Shown here: positions 24,166-33,358 of the stretch, one piece after another
How positions within the stretch are numbered: position 1 is the first letter of the stretch
Layout: each line of letters opens with the position of its first letter
Origin: Lysobacterales bacterium
GTDB taxonomy: Bacteria > Pseudomonadota > Gammaproteobacteria > Xanthomonadales > Xanthomonadaceae
NCBI GenBank assembly: GCA_019510125.1
Contig: JAEKKX010000010.1
Coordinates: 1 to 64,000, forward strand
DNA: 64,000 nucleotides
Direction: 5' to 3'
The notes under the pieces: generated by a model
Seen by the model: only the letters and a program-made list of their open reading frames with translations
The model's database searches: none
What the model was told of the DNA's origin: nothing
Translations under genes and position numbers: made by a program

Positions 24166-26559
24166 TCACGGCGCCGGCCGCAGGGTCCGCTCGAACAGCT
24201 CCAGGATGCGCCGGTATTCGTCGTACCAGGCGTCCGGGTGGACGAAGCCGTGGCGCTCCATCGGGTAGGGCGCGATCTGCCACTTCGCCTTGTGCAGTTC
24301 GATCAGCTTCTGGGTCATCACCACCGAATCGCGGAAGAACACGTTGTCGTCGATCATGCCGTGGCAGATCAGCAGTTCGTCCTGCAGGCCGGCGGCGAAC
24401 TCGATCGGCGACGAACGCTTGTACGCCTCGGGGTCGAGGGTCGGGGTGTTGAGGATGTTGCTGGTGTACTCGTGGTTGTACTGCGACCAGTCCGCCACCG
24501 GGCGCAGCGCCGCGCCGGCCTTGAACGTGCCCGGCGACTTGAACAGCGCCATGAAGGTCATGAAGCCGCCGTAGCTGCCGCCGTAGATGCCGGCGCGGTC
24601 GCGGTCGCCCTGCCTGTTCGCGACCAGCCAGTCGACGCCGTCGAGGTAGTCCTGCAGCTCCGGCTCGCCCATGTGCCGGTAGATCGCGGTGCGCCAGTCG
24701 CGGCCGTAGCCCTCGGACGCGCGGTAGTCGAGATCCAGCACGAGGTAGCCGCGGCGCACCAGCAGGTCGTGGAACATCTGCTCGCGGAAGTAGGCCGGAT
24801 AGCGCGCGCTGACGTTCTGCAGGTAGCCGGCGCCGTGGACGAACATCACGATCGGGTACTTGCGGCCGGGTTCGTAGGTCTTCGGACCGTAGAACTTGCC
24901 GTGGATGACGCCGGCGCCGTGCCTGGAGGGCACTTCGACGTACTGCGGGCGGATCCAGTCGAAGCTGCGGAAGGTCTCGCTGCGGGTGTCGGTCAGCGGC
25001 TTCGCGTCGCCGCCGCCGGCGTCGACCACGGCGATCTGCGGCGGCAGGTAGCTGCCGGAGTAGCGCACCAGCAGGCGCTTGCCGTCCGGCGACTCGCTGA
25101 AATCCTCGACCCCGTCCAGCGCGGTCAGCTCGCGCACCGCGCCGCCGGCGACCGGCACGTCGCAGACTTCGTAGTCGCCCGGCCAGGCGCGGTTGCACAG
25201 GAAGCGGAAGCGCTTGCCGTCGGCCGACAGCGCCGGCGCCGAGGCCTCCCACTTGCCGGAGGTCAGCGCGCGCGGCTTGCCGCTGTCGTTCACGTACAGG
25301 TGCGAGTAGCCGCTTTCCTCCGACAGGTACCACAGCGTGCGCGCGTCGGGCAGCCAGCCGAAATCGTTGAAGTTCCAGTTGATCCAGGCGTCGTCGTGCA
25401 GGCGGTGGCGCGACTGCAGGGTCGCCGTGGCCGGATCGACCACCGCGATCCAGCGGTCCTTGTTGTCGATCGCGCGCACCAGCACCGCGGCGCGGGCGCC
25501 GTCGTCGCTCCAGTGGATCGCCGGGCCGGTGCCGTCGCCGTCGGTCTCGATCCGCACCGCGCGGTTGCCCTTCAGCGGATCCTGCTTCGCCGCCTTGCGC
25601 AGTTCGGCCAGCGGGTCGACGGCGATGCCCGGCAGCGGGTCGAACTTCAGCTCGGTCGCCTTCGCCGCGGCGACGTCGACCAGCCACAGCGTGTGCGCCA
25701 GCGGCGGGTTGCGATCGACCCGGGTGCGGGTCTCCTCGGACTCCTCGTAGCCGGACTCGGTGACGTACTTCGGCATCTTGCCGGCCTGGCCGGCGTCGGC
25801 GCCCTTGGCGGTGGTGACCACCAGCAGCCAGCGGCCGTCGGGCGAGAGCGCGCTGTCGGCGATCTCCACGCCCTTGCCCAGGTAGGCCGGCGCCGGCGCG
25901 CGGGTCGGGTCGGCGCGGCGCCACGCGGCGTCCTGCTCGCGGGCGGCGTCGCGGCGCGCGCGGTCGTCGCGCAGGGTGTCGAGCAGGCGCAACTGGCGAT
26001 CGCGCAGGTCGTCGTCGGCCGGCTTTTTCGCCGGATCGTCGCCGGCGACGACGTTCGAGGCCTGCACCGCGCCGGTCGCCGCGGTCCAGCGGTACCAGTC
26101 GTTGCCGGCGCGCCAGACCAGGCCGCCGTCGCGGCTCCACTGCGGGCGCGATTCCTCGGCGTCGGTGCGGGTGAGCTGGGTCAATGCGCCGCTGCGCAGG
26201 TCGCGCACGAACAGGTCGCCGTTGCGCGCGAACGCCATCCGTGCGTGCGTGGCGTCGAACGCCGGATCGGCGCCGTCGAGCCCGGCGCGCGCGGCGTCGG
26301 CCACCCGCGCGGGCGCGCCGCCGGCGACCGGCGCCGACCACGTGTCGCGGATCGTGGCGCCGTCGCGCTTGCGCTGGTACAGCGCCTGCGCGCCGTCCCA
26401 CGACCACCACGCGCGCTCCACGCCGTTCCCGATCCAGTCGGGGTCGGACATGATCGTCTCCAGCACGCCCGGCCCGAAGGACTGGGCGGAGGCGCCGCCG
26501 GCGGCGGCCGCCAGCACGGCGGCGAGGAGCGCGGATCGGATCGGGATGCGTGCGGTCAT
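24166..26559 (-). CDS. Periplasmic S9 family dipeptidyl-peptidase (DPP IV/prolyl oligopeptidase type)
   Basis: A 797-residue exported serine peptidase. A signal peptide ends near ASA-QS (residues ~1-27). Residues ~30-560 form a beta-propeller (DPP IV N-terminal domain), and the alpha/beta-hydrolase domain has the nucleophile Ser662 in GGSYGGF, the Asp in MIDDNVF and the His in ERHGFVHPD. Such enzymes trim dipeptides from proline-containing peptides in peptide-scavenging bacteria. The ATG at 26559 is used because it opens the signal peptide; a TTG five codons upstream is possible. It is a single gene, with eptA downstream in the same direction and 264 non-coding bases between. Confidence 0.94.
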   Translation of the reverse strand: MTARIPIRSALLAAVLAAAAGGASAQSFGPGVLETIMSDPDWIGNGVERAWWSWDGAQALYQRKRDGATIRDTWSAPVAGGAPARVADAARAGLDGADPAFDATHARMAFARNGDLFVRDLRSGALTQLTRTDAEESRPQWSRDGGLVWRAGNDWYRWTAATGAVQASNVVAGDDPAKKPADDDLRDRQLRLLDTLRDDRARRDAAREQDAAWRRADPTRAPAPAYLGKGVEIADSALSPDGRWLLVVTTAKGADAGQAGKMPKYVTESGYEESEETRTRVDRNPPLAHTLWLVDVAAAKATELKFDPLPGIAVDPLAELRKAAKQDPLKGNRAVRIETDGDGTGPAIHWSDDGARAAVLVRAIDNKDRWIAVVDPATATLQSRHRLHDDAWINWNFNDFGWLPDARTLWYLSEESGYSHLYVNDSGKPRALTSGKWEASAPALSADGKRFRFLCNRAWPGDYEVCDVPVAGGAVRELTALDGVEDFSESPDGKRLLVRYSGSYLPPQIAVVDAGGGDAKPLTDTRSETFRSFDWIRPQYVEVPSRHGAGVIHGKFYGPKTYEPGRKYPIVMFVHGAGYLQNVSARYPAYFREQMFHDLLVRRGYLVLDLDYRASEGYGRDWRTAIYRHMGEPELQDYLDGVDWLVANRQGDRDRAGIYGGSYGGFMTFMALFKSPGTFKAGAALRPVADWSQYNHEYTSNILNTPTLDPEAYKRSSPIEFAAGLQDELLICHGMIDDNVFFRDSVVMTQKLIELHKAKWQIAPYPMERHGFVHPDAWYDEYRRILELFERTLRPAP

Positions 26560-26901
26560 GGCGGGCGCCTGCAAGGGAATCCGGACAGCTTAGCCGCCGG
26601 CGACCGGGCCACGCTGGCCCGATGGTCATGCGCCGGGCGGTTCCGCGGCCGGGAAAAGTCCCCGGCGACCTCTGGCCGGAAAACGTGCCATGCCGCACAA
26701 TTCGCCGATAATCTCCACGTTCTCCGGCAGTTGGGCGATACTTGGATGCATCCGCCGCAGGTTCAGTGCGCAAGCGCTTGATCTGACAGGGGCAGAGTCC
26801 GACGGCAGCGGCCGGTCGGGTCTGTGGCGCCGAGGTCCCCGTCCCGCGCAAGCGGGCCGCCGGGGTGTCCATTCCTCGCCGAGGCAGCGTCCGTACCGGC
26901 C
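26560..26901. other. Intergenic region between divergent S9 peptidase and YcgL genes
   Basis: About 340 bases with no gene I can support. It holds a short stem (gccgggaaaagtccccggc, about 26650-26668) and otherwise no clear promoter, operator or RNA gene. Confidence 0.6.
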
Positions 26902-27174
26902 ATGCAAGCGTTCGTCTACAAGAGCCAGCGGAAGGCCGACACCTATGTCTATCTCGCGGCGCGCGACGATTTCGAGCGCCTGCCGCCGCCCGTGCGCGAG
27001 CAGCTCGGCGCGCTCCGCTTCGTGCTCGAGGTCGCGCTGACCCCGGAGCGCCGGCTGGCCCGCGAGAACCCCGAGCAGGTCCGCGCCAACCTCGCCGCGC
27101 GCGGCTTCCACATCCAGTTCCCGCCGACCCTGGCGGCCGATCCCATGGCCGACGATTGGGGGACGGATGCCTGA
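26902..27174 (+). CDS. YcgL-domain protein
   Basis: A 90-residue YcgL family protein: [19 protein letters not shown] at the start, a LG[19 protein letters not shown] middle, and [16 protein letters not shown] near the end. The fold is known (E. coli YcgL), the biochemical role is not. GTG and other upstream codons are in frame but the conserved N-terminus begins at this ATG. Its last eight bases overlap the start of the ankyrin gene, so the two are translated as a unit. Confidence 0.93.
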   Translation: MQAFVYKSQRKADTYVYLAARDDFERLPPPVREQLGALRFVLEVALTPERRLARENPEQVRANLAARGFHIQFPPTLAADPMADDWGTDA

Positions 27175-30100
27175 GGACGCCGTGGAGGCCATCGCCGACG
27201 ACTTCGCCGACGACCTCGACGCCAGCGCCGCGGTCGTGGCGACCGTGCCGCGCCCGCCGCGGCCCGCCGTCGCACCGCTGGCGATCGGCCTGGCCCTGAC
27301 CGCGCTCGCCGGCTTCGGCGGCGCGGTGGTCGGCGGCGTCGGCGGCGCGCTGCTCGCCGGGCTCGCCGCGCTGGGCGCGCAGCCGGCGTTCGCGCTCGCG
27401 CTGCGCGGCGGGCGCGTGCCCCCGCGCGAGGCCCTGCCGGTCGCCGCGCTGTGGGCGCTGGCGCTGCTCGCGACGTGCGTGCTGCTGGCGTGGCCGCTGT
27501 CGGCGCTGCGCCAGGGCGGCACCCTGGGCGCGGCGCTGGCGACCAGCGCGGTCGCCGGCCTGGTGCTGATCGGGCTGTGGCGCACCTGGCCGCTGTGGCG
27601 CTGGCAGGAAGGCGAGGGCGGCGACCTGCGCGCGCACGGCCGGGCGCTGGTCGACACCGACACCCGCGACTGGCGCGGGCTCGGCGCCGCGGCGCTGCTG
27701 GCGCTGCCGCTGCTGGGCGCGGTGCTGCTGGCGTGGCCGGACCTGATGTCGCCCGCGCTGCGCTGGGCCGTCGCCGGCGCCTGCGCGCTGGCCTGGCCGC
27801 TGGCGCATCGCGCGCTGCTGCGGCTGCCGTCGCCGTCGCCGGTGCGCGACGAGGATCTGCTGCAGGCCGCGCTCGACGAAGACGACGCCGAAGCCGCCGG
27901 CATCGACGCGCTCGGCGCGGCGGGCGAAGGCCTCGACGCCGCGCTGTACGACGCCGCGCGCCACGGCCGGGTCGAGCGCACGCTGGCGCTGCTCGACGCC
28001 GGCGCCAATCCGCACGCGCCGCCGCCGGCCAAGGCCCGCGACCAGCGCAGCCTGGCGATGCTGGCCGCGGTGCTGCCCGACCTGCGCCTGCTGCGCACGC
28101 TGATCGCCCATGGCGTCGATCTCAACGACGTCCACGCGAACATGACCCCGCTGATCGCCGCCACCCGCGACAGTTGGCACGGTCGCCCGGAAGCGGTGAT
28201 GACCCTGCTCGCCAACGGCGCCGACCCGCGGGTGCCCGACGCCGACGGCAACACTCCGCTGCACCACGCCGCGCGCAGCGCCGACCCGGGCGTCGCCGCG
28301 CTGCTGCGCGACGCCGGCGCCGAGATCGATCCGCCCAACCGCGAAGGCCTGACCCCGCTGGCGCTGGCCTGCACCGCCGGCAACTGGCGGCTCGCGCGGT
28401 TCCTGCTCGAACGCGGCGCGAAGCCCGACCTGCCCGGCGCGGTGCCGGCGCTGCTGGCCGCGGCCGGCGGCGACGAGGACGATCCGGTCGGCGTGCAACT
28501 GCTGCTGCGCCACAAGGCCAGGGCCGACGCCCGCGACGCCCGCGGGCGCAGCGCGCTGCACGAGGCCGCGTACGCCGGCCATGCCGAGATCGTCGGCGTG
28601 GTGCTCGGCGCCGGCGCCGACGTCCACGCCCGCGACCACGCGCAGCGCACCCCGTTCCTGGAAGCCGCGCGCGGCGGCCACCTCGCCGCGCTGCAGGCGC
28701 TGCAGGTCGGCCGGCCCGACGTCCACGCGACCGACGCGAACGGCCGGCACGCGCTGATCCTCGCCTGCCGTGCCGACGCGCCGACGCCGGCGCTGATCCG
28801 CGCGCTGCTCGATCTCGGCCTCGATCGCGAACATGCGGACGACGACGGCCGGCGCGCGGTCGATTACGCCGCGGCCGCGGGCCGCTGGGCATTGGTCGCC
28901 GCGATCGACAGCGACTACGGCCTGCCCGCCAGCGTCGGCGGCGCCGACGAACCCGACGCGCCGCCGCCGGACCGGCCGCCGCTCGACCTGCTGCGCGAGG
29001 CGCTGGACGCCGGCGACGGCGAGGCCGCGTCGCGCTGGGCGACGCTGGTCGATCCGGTCGATCTCGCCGGTCTGCTGCGGGAGGGCACGCTGCACAACGG
29101 CGCCGCACCCGCGTCGCCCGCGCGGATCGACTGGCTGCTCCGCCACGGCGCGAATCCCGACGCCCGCGACGCCGCGGGCGACACCCCGCTGTTCGCCTGG
29201 CTGGCGCAGGGCCCGTCCGCGGCGCCCGCGGTGCAGACGCTGTTGCGTCGCGGCGTGTCGCCGGCCGGCGCCGGCGGCCTCGCCCGCTTCCTCGCCGGCT
29301 GCGTCGCCGCCGACCGCGCCGACCGCGGGCTGGAGCGGCTCGCGCTGGACCTGGTCGAACGCGGCGCCGACCCGTTCGCCGCCTCGCCCGCAGGCGATCC
29401 GCCGCTGGCGCTGGCGGTGCGGCTGGGCTGGGGCGCGCTGATCGATCGCCTGATCGCAATGGGCGTGGCGCTCGACGCGCGCGACGCCCACGGCATGACC
29501 GCGCTGCACCTCGCCGCCGCGCTGCGCCGCGAGGGCACGCTCAAGCAGCTCATCGTCCACGGCGCCTCGCCGAACGTGCGCGCCGCCGACGGCCAGACCC
29601 CGCTGGGCGTCGCCCTGTCCAGCGGCCGCCGCGACCTCGCCGACTGGCTCGACTGGCGCCACTGGCCGCTGCCCGGCCGTCCGCTGCGCGCCACCGACCT
29701 GCCCGCCGCCGCGGTGCTCGGCGATGCCGACGCGGTGCGCCGCCTGCTCGACCTCGGCCTGCCGATCGACGCCGTCGACGCCCAGGGCTGCACCGCGCTG
29801 CTGCGTGCGGCCGGTGGCGGCCATCGCGGCGTGGTCGAACTGCTGCTCGCCCGCGGCGCCGATCCCGCGCTCGCCGCGCGCACCGGCGCCACCCCGCTGT
29901 CGGCCGCGGTCAGCATGCGCCAGCTCGACATCGTCGACCGCCTGCTCGCCGCCGGCGCCACGCTCGAACAGCGCCTGCCCGGCGACGTCACCGTGCTGAT
30001 GCTCGCCGCTGCGCTCGGCCTGCCGGACGTGTGCACCCGGCTGCTCGCCGCCGGCGCGAACATCGCCGCCACCGACGCCCAGGGGCTCACCCCGCTGCAC

Positions 30101-30553
30101 TGCGCCGGGCTCTACGGCTTCACCACCCGCGACCGCCGCCGCCTCGTCGCGCTGTTCGACGCGCTGCTGCTGGCCGGCGCCGATCCCGACGCGCAGGCCG
30201 CTGGCGGCGTCACCCCGCTGCTGCTGCTGCTCGGCGCGCGCGCCGAACCGGGCACCGCCTGCGACGAGGACGTGGTCGTGGCCGGCCTCGTGCGCCTGCT
30301 CGACGAGGGCGCGACCCTGCGCGTGCGCGACCCGCGCGGCTTCGGCCCGCTGCACCTCGCCGCGCTGCACGGGCTGCTGCGCGTCACCCGTGAACTGCTG
30401 CAGGCCGGCGCCGAACCCGAGGCCCGCGATGCGCTCAACCGCACCCCGCGCGAGGTCGCGGTGATGCGCGGGTTCGTGGACGTGGCCGCGGAATTCGGCC
30501 CGCGGACCGGCGACGTGTCGATGGCGCGGTTCCTGCGGGATCGGGAGAGTTGA
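27167..30553 (+). CDS. Giant ankyrin-repeat protein with N-terminal membrane domain
   Basis: A 1128-residue protein. Residues ~35-215 contain about six hydrophobic helices (for example [17 protein letters not shown] and [16 protein letters not shown]), and residues ~265-1125 are a near-continuous array of roughly twenty ankyrin repeats, with the consensus pattern D-x-x-G-x-T-P-L-x-x-A-A repeatedly readable. The array should form a long cytoplasmic solenoid that scaffolds partner proteins at the membrane. A polyproline/acidic interruption near residue 600 splits the array in two. No enzymatic motif is seen. Pairing with YcgL by an eight-base overlap suggests they work together, a pairing conserved in Xanthomonadaceae to my knowledge. 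Confidence 0.9.
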   Translation: MPEDAVEAIADDFADDLDASAAVVATVPRPPRPAVAPLAIGLALTALAGFGGAVVGGVGGALLAGLAALGAQPAFALALRGGRVPPREALPVAALWALALLATCVLLAWPLSALRQGGTLGAALATSAVAGLVLIGLWRTWPLWRWQEGEGGDLRAHGRALVDTDTRDWRGLGAAALLALPLLGAVLLAWPDLMSPALRWAVAGACALAWPLAHRALLRLPSPSPVRDEDLLQAALDEDDAEAAGIDALGAAGEGLDAALYDAARHGRVERTLALLDAGANPHAPPPAKARDQRSLAMLAAVLPDLRLLRTLIAHGVDLNDVHANMTPLIAATRDSWHGRPEAVMTLLANGADPRVPDADGNTPLHHAARSADPGVAALLRDAGAEIDPPNREGLTPLALACTAGNWRLARFLLERGAKPDLPGAVPALLAAAGGDEDDPVGVQLLLRHKARADARDARGRSALHEAAYAGHAEIVGVVLGAGADVHARDHAQRTPFLEAARGGHLAALQALQVGRPDVHATDANGRHALILACRADAPTPALIRALLDLGLDREHADDDGRRAVDYAAAAGRWALVAAIDSDYGLPASVGGADEPDAPPPDRPPLDLLREALDAGDGEAASRWATLVDPVDLAGLLREGTLHNGAAPASPARIDWLLRHGANPDARDAAGDTPLFAWLAQGPSAAPAVQTLLRRGVSPAGAGGLARFLAGCVAADRADRGLERLALDLVERGADPFAASPAGDPPLALAVRLGWGALIDRLIAMGVALDARDAHGMTALHLAAALRREGTLKQLIVHGASPNVRAADGQTPLGVALSSGRRDLADWLDWRHWPLPGRPLRATDLPAAAVLGDADAVRRLLDLGLPIDAVDAQGCTALLRAAGGGHRGVVELLLARGADPALAARTGATPLSAAVSMRQLDIVDRLLAAGATLEQRLPGDVTVLMLAAALGLPDVCTRLLAAGANIAATDAQGLTPLHCAGLYGFTTRDRRRLVALFDALLLAGADPDAQAAGGVTPLLLLLGARAEPGTACDEDVVVAGLVRLLDEGATLRVRDPRGFGPLHLAALHGLLRVTRELLQAGAEPEARDALNRTPREVAVMRGFVDVAAEFGPRTGDVSMARFLRDRES

Positions 30554-30640
30554 GGGTGACTGATCAGGCGTGTTGAGTGGCGCGCGGTATTGCACGCGCT
30601 TCATCACCTCCGCAGCGTCTTTCGTGCAGCCCCTCCCTTT

Positions 30641-30960
30641 GTCATCCCGAGCGTAGAGAGGGATCTGCTGTTGCTCGGTTGATTCGAGAGCGCCGCCGCC
30701 GCGCCGCACGAGGGTGTGTGTGCGATGGTATATCGCTTCGCGGGCTCTCGACGTTGGCTGTCAGCAAGTCTTCCGCGAAAGCCCGGAATCCTTTTCGCGC
30801 TGGCGCGCGAGCGACTTTCTTTTCGAAAAGAAAGTCGCCAAAGAAAACACATAAGTCCAATTCAAATCTGCCGCCGGAACCGTGCCCGGGATTTTTCGAC
30901 GAGGCGTCCTGCCTCGTCGAAAAACGGCGCGCGTCCTGCGCGCCGCCCGTCGGGTCTCCT
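30641..30960 (+). repeat. Structured dispersed repeat, copy B
   Basis: About 320 bp downstream of the ankyrin gene, in the same orientation. Its central palindrome (30811-30838) is perfect over 28 bp. The TTTTTCGACGAGGC stem (30892-30905 with 30911-30924, loop of five) is a perfect 14-bp hairpin flanked by A and T runs, so it can act as a bidirectional terminator. Copy B lacks the ~60-bp GC-hairpin segment found in A and C. It occupies most of the 30554-31015 gene-free stretch. Confidence 0.8.
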
Positions 30961-31015
30961 GATGCTGCAATGGCGCGGATGCCGCGCCGTCGATGGCACG
31001 ATGACCGCCGTCGCT

Positions 31016-31142
31016 TCGTAGGGTGGGCTTCAGCCCACCATTGCGGCACATCCGAAACGGCGAACGATGATTGGAACGGGCCTCGGATTCAAGCGAGTCC
31101 GCAATAACTCAAATGTCATTGTGGTGGGCTGAAGCCCAGCCT
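31016..31142. repeat. REPIN-like paired inverted repeat
   Basis: Two near-palindromic 18-19-bp units (ggtgggcttcagcccacc at 31022-31039 and ggtgggctgaagcccagc at 31123-31140) face each other about 83 bp apart. This is the layout of REPIN-type extragenic elements. It ends right before the degenerate attC at 31143. Confidence 0.6.
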
Positions 31143-31198
31143 GCCGCCAGAATTAAGCCGAGCCACGAAGTGGCTTCGGCTTGAATGAATTTTTAGCT
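31143..31198 (-). other. Degenerate integron attC site (attC2)
   Basis: Read on the - strand: AGCTAAAAATTCATTCAAGC then a loop, then GGCTTAATTCTGGCGG. This matches the Xanthomonas/aadA-type attC boxes (CTAACAATTCGTTCAAGCCG ... CGGCTTAACTC...), with both outer core sites mutated. The TAA ending the small cassette gene lies inside the left core, as in functional cassettes. Confidence 0.6.
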
Positions 31199-31558
31199 TT
31201 GCAGCCCGTAGTACGCCGCATACTGGCCGGCCATGCTCAAGTAGCTTGATGCTATCAGCGCGAGAACGAACAAGCCGGTTGCGATAAGACCACGCTTGAA
31301 GCCGCGAGATCGGAAAAAGTACTAGGGAATGGCAAGCAGGGCTAGAAGGATAACGCCGACATTAAGAAGCGGTCCACGTCGATAGTTATGCTGCTTGGCA
31401 TCCACAACGTACCACCAGAACAACAGAAATATTCCGATTGGCATCAGCCAAATGGCAGTAGGGGGTAACAGTTGGCCAGGATAGAAGTACTGGTTGATTG
31501 CGCCCTGCAAGAAGGTGGTTAGTGCCAATGCGCAAAGAATTAGTGTCTTTCTACTCAT
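31193..31558 (-). pseudogene. Integron-cassette membrane protein gene interrupted by an amber codon
   Basis: From ATG 31558 the frame encodes 78 residues (MSRKTLILCALALTTFLQG...) with two to three hydrophobic helices, then hits TAG at 31324-31322. In the same frame 42 more codons stay open (YFFRSRGFKRGLIATGLFVL...), encoding another hydrophobic helix, and end at TAA inside attC2. The original product was thus probably ~121 residues with four helices; the amber codon is likely a nonsense mutation. The ATG is 17 bases from the attC1 junction, the usual spacing in integron cassettes. The 78-residue product could still be made. Composition is AT-richer than the chromosome. No family is recognised. 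Confidence 0.65.
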
Positions 31559-31574
31559 GAAACTACCCGGCAAA

Positions 31575-31682
31575 GCTAACGCCTGAGTTAAGCCGCACCG
31601 CTTTGCGGCGGCGGAAGAGGCACAATCCTACGGGACTTTGCCGACGCCGCGAAGCGGTGTCGGCTTGAACGAATTGTTAGAC
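31575..31682 (-). other. Integron attC recombination site (attC1)
   Basis: A 108-bp site, read on the - strand from GTCTAAC (31682-31676) through AATTCGTTCAAGCCGAC and an imperfect stem-loop to CGGCTTAACTCAGGCGTTAGC (given in pieces: CGGCTTAACTCAGGC then GTTAGC, 31580-31575). The arms are those of the aadA/Xanthomonas attC family. It starts seven bases after the PIN-gene stop codon. Confidence 0.8.
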
Positions 31683-31688
31683 CGGCGC

Positions 31689-32168
31689 TCAGAAGACGCG
31701 GTTGGAGACTCTGATAAGGTCTGCGAAGTTGATGCAAGGAACCGAAACCGGCTGCAAGTTGCAGACTGCGGGGATCTTGTATTTCTTTTTGTTGTCGGGA
31801 AGAGATGGCTGTCTCGATTCGTTGCTGATCAAGACAAAACCTTTTGCCTTGGCTGTGGCGATAATGATCACGTCGTTAGCGTCAACGCCTGTGCCGTACT
31901 GATCGTTCTGTACGCCGAGCTCGCCGTTGATGAGCATGGCATGCCCAGCAATGACGTTATCAACATCCACAGGATTGAATCCGTCGATATCATGGAGCCA
32001 TTGTCTACAGTCGGGGCTGATATGACCGACCTCGTCCATTGCTACACGCGGGATCACCATGCGCCCAGCCGACAATTCCGCTCTCAGCCACTCCCAAATC
32101 GTGGGCAAGTTTTCAATGGGATAGTTATCCCATGCGTGCAGCGCTGACGATGCGTCAAGCACCCGCAT
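31689..32168 (-). CDS. DUF4411 family PIN-domain protein (putative toxin)
   Basis: A 159-residue PIN-fold protein of the DUF4411 type: MRVLDASSALHAWDNYP carries the first acidic residue (Asp5), RVAMDEVGH the second, and DANDVIIIATAKAKG the third, as in VapC-like nucleases. DUF4411 genes are regularly found behind HTH-ImmA/IrrE genes in toxin-antitoxin-like modules. The ATG overlaps the last 14 bases of the upstream ImmA/IrrE gene, so translation is coupled. The stop is seven bases from attC1, placing the gene inside an integron cassette. Base composition is well below the chromosomal GC. Toxicity is inferred from the family, not shown by the sequence. Confidence 0.85.
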   Translation of the reverse strand: MRVLDASSALHAWDNYPIENLPTIWEWLRAELSAGRMVIPRVAMDEVGHISPDCRQWLHDIDGFNPVDVDNVIAGHAMLINGELGVQNDQYGTGVDANDVIIIATAKAKGFVLISNESRQPSLPDNKKKYKIPAVCNLQPVSVPCINFADLIRVSNRVF

Positions 32169-33303
32169 AGTAGCGCTCCAACTGCCTTAAGTCGGTCAAC
32201 TTAAGGTCGTCGAGATACTTCGATGCCTTAACGATACTGAGCTTGTTTGCATCGAGTGCTTGGAGGACAGCACGAACATAAGTATCGCCCAGAATGTGTC
32301 TTGGCTCTCGATGCCGCCACTCGCGGTTCCCGCCTTGACTCTCCTCAGCGGGGCGACTGTCTCTCCATACTTTGAACTCGTCGTATACGACTTGTTCCAG
32401 GCGATTCGATGCGATAAGTCGAATCAGGATCGTATCCGTACTTACACCCCACAGCCGCCTGAAGTTCTGGAGTTGTGCTTCTAGGGTTGCAGGGTCATCC
32501 GACAGGCTTGATGTGTCGATCTGGTTTAGGCTTGCTTGGGGGATGAGGAAATAACCAGCAAATTCATTGGCCAAGCGTTCCTTTCGTGCGTGTGAGTTCA
32601 GGCTATCAACGCTGTCGATAGTGCTCTCACGGAACAAAAGGAGATGCCCCAACTCATGAGCAAGAGTGAAGGTTTGGCGCGCCTCCACATTTTCCTTTCT
32701 CACCACGATGATTGGATACGATGAGTGGTAAAGGCTAAATCCAATTGTTGGATGTGCGCTTGGAATTTGCCATTTGCCAGCATATCCATTGGTACGGAAC
32801 ACGAGAATGCCGCGCCGCTCAATCGCAGCGCGGTACTGCTCGAACGAGCTTTCAGTCTGAATCCCAAGCCACTCTCTCGCTTGGCGTGCAGCCGAACTTG
32901 GGGTGACTCCGACTAAATCTGGCGGATCGAATTGGATTCTTTCCTCAGCGTCGATTTCGTCGAGAAGATCGATGTAGGCTTCTCGCTGCCACTCCGCGAG
33001 TTGAATAATGCGCTTGATCTTCTGGTCGAGATTGTGCTGCTGATTCAGGATGGTACGGAACTGCGGACTTCTGATTTGCTGTGGCTCAGGTACCCCTTGT
33101 TCCAAAAAGAACAGGGGCGTCCGTCCAAAGTACTTTCCGAGCTTCTGAAGTTGAATGAAGGTCAGGCCCGTCTGACCTTCCATTGCACGTGCCAGGGTTC
33201 GCTCTGAAATGCCCACGTCGTGGGCTAAATGGGCAACGTCAATCTGCGCATCAGCCATGCACCATTGAAGGCGTTGCGGATTGAATGCTTCTAGCCTTTC
33301 CAT
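32155..33303 (-). CDS. HTH and ImmA/IrrE-type metallopeptidase (putative antitoxin/regulator)
   Basis: A 382-residue protein. Residues ~10-65 are an XRE helix-turn-helix (VAHLAHDVGISERTLARAME). Residues ~130-280 are an ImmA/IrrE (COG2856) peptidase with HELGH zinc motif, His216-Glu217-x-x-His220, and a downstream acidic region (RLANEFAGYFLIP) that supplies the third ligand. The C-terminal ~80 residues are shared with TA-linked members and end at the PIN gene. It may repress its own promoter and be activated by, or inactivate, the partner. The ATG at 33303 is chosen; a TTG lies one codon upstream. A 20-bp palindrome 27 bases upstream is the likely operator. Confidence 0.87.
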   Translation of the reverse strand: MERLEAFNPQRLQWCMADAQIDVAHLAHDVGISERTLARAMEGQTGLTFIQLQKLGKYFGRTPLFFLEQGVPEPQQIRSPQFRTILNQQHNLDQKIKRIIQLAEWQREAYIDLLDEIDAEERIQFDPPDLVGVTPSSAARQAREWLGIQTESSFEQYRAAIERRGILVFRTNGYAGKWQIPSAHPTIGFSLYHSSYPIIVVRKENVEARQTFTLAHELGHLLLFRESTIDSVDSLNSHARKERLANEFAGYFLIPQASLNQIDTSSLSDDPATLEAQLQNFRRLWGVSTDTILIRLIASNRLEQVVYDEFKVWRDSRPAEESQGGNREWRHREPRHILGDTYVRAVLQALDANKLSIVKASKYLDDLKLTDLRQLERYYAGA

Positions 33304-33329
33304 CAAGTCAGTCTAGCACTGGCTACGCC

Positions 33330-33349
33330 GGTCTAACTACGATTAGACC
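33330..33349. promoter_or_regulatory. 20-bp palindromic operator upstream of the ImmA/IrrE gene
   Basis: GGTCTAACTACGATTAGACC: 7-bp arms (GGTCTAA/TTAGACC) around six bases. A further half-site-like GTCTAG is at 33311. Its position before the first gene of a TA-like pair suggests autorepression. The arms also resemble integron core sites (GTTAGAC), so it may be a core remnant. Confidence 0.5.
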
Positions 33350-33358
33350 CCAAAGTGG

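Noticed and set aside
23930-30709. Very long antisense open frame across dipeptidyl-peptidase and ankyrin genes (2259 codons)
   Set aside because: It is a high-GC shadow: protein is Arg/Gly/Ala-rich and unlike any family, while the opposite strand encodes clear conserved genes.
31016-31142. Treated at first as an insertion sequence end
   Set aside because: No transposase, no target-site duplication visible; layout fits a REPIN.
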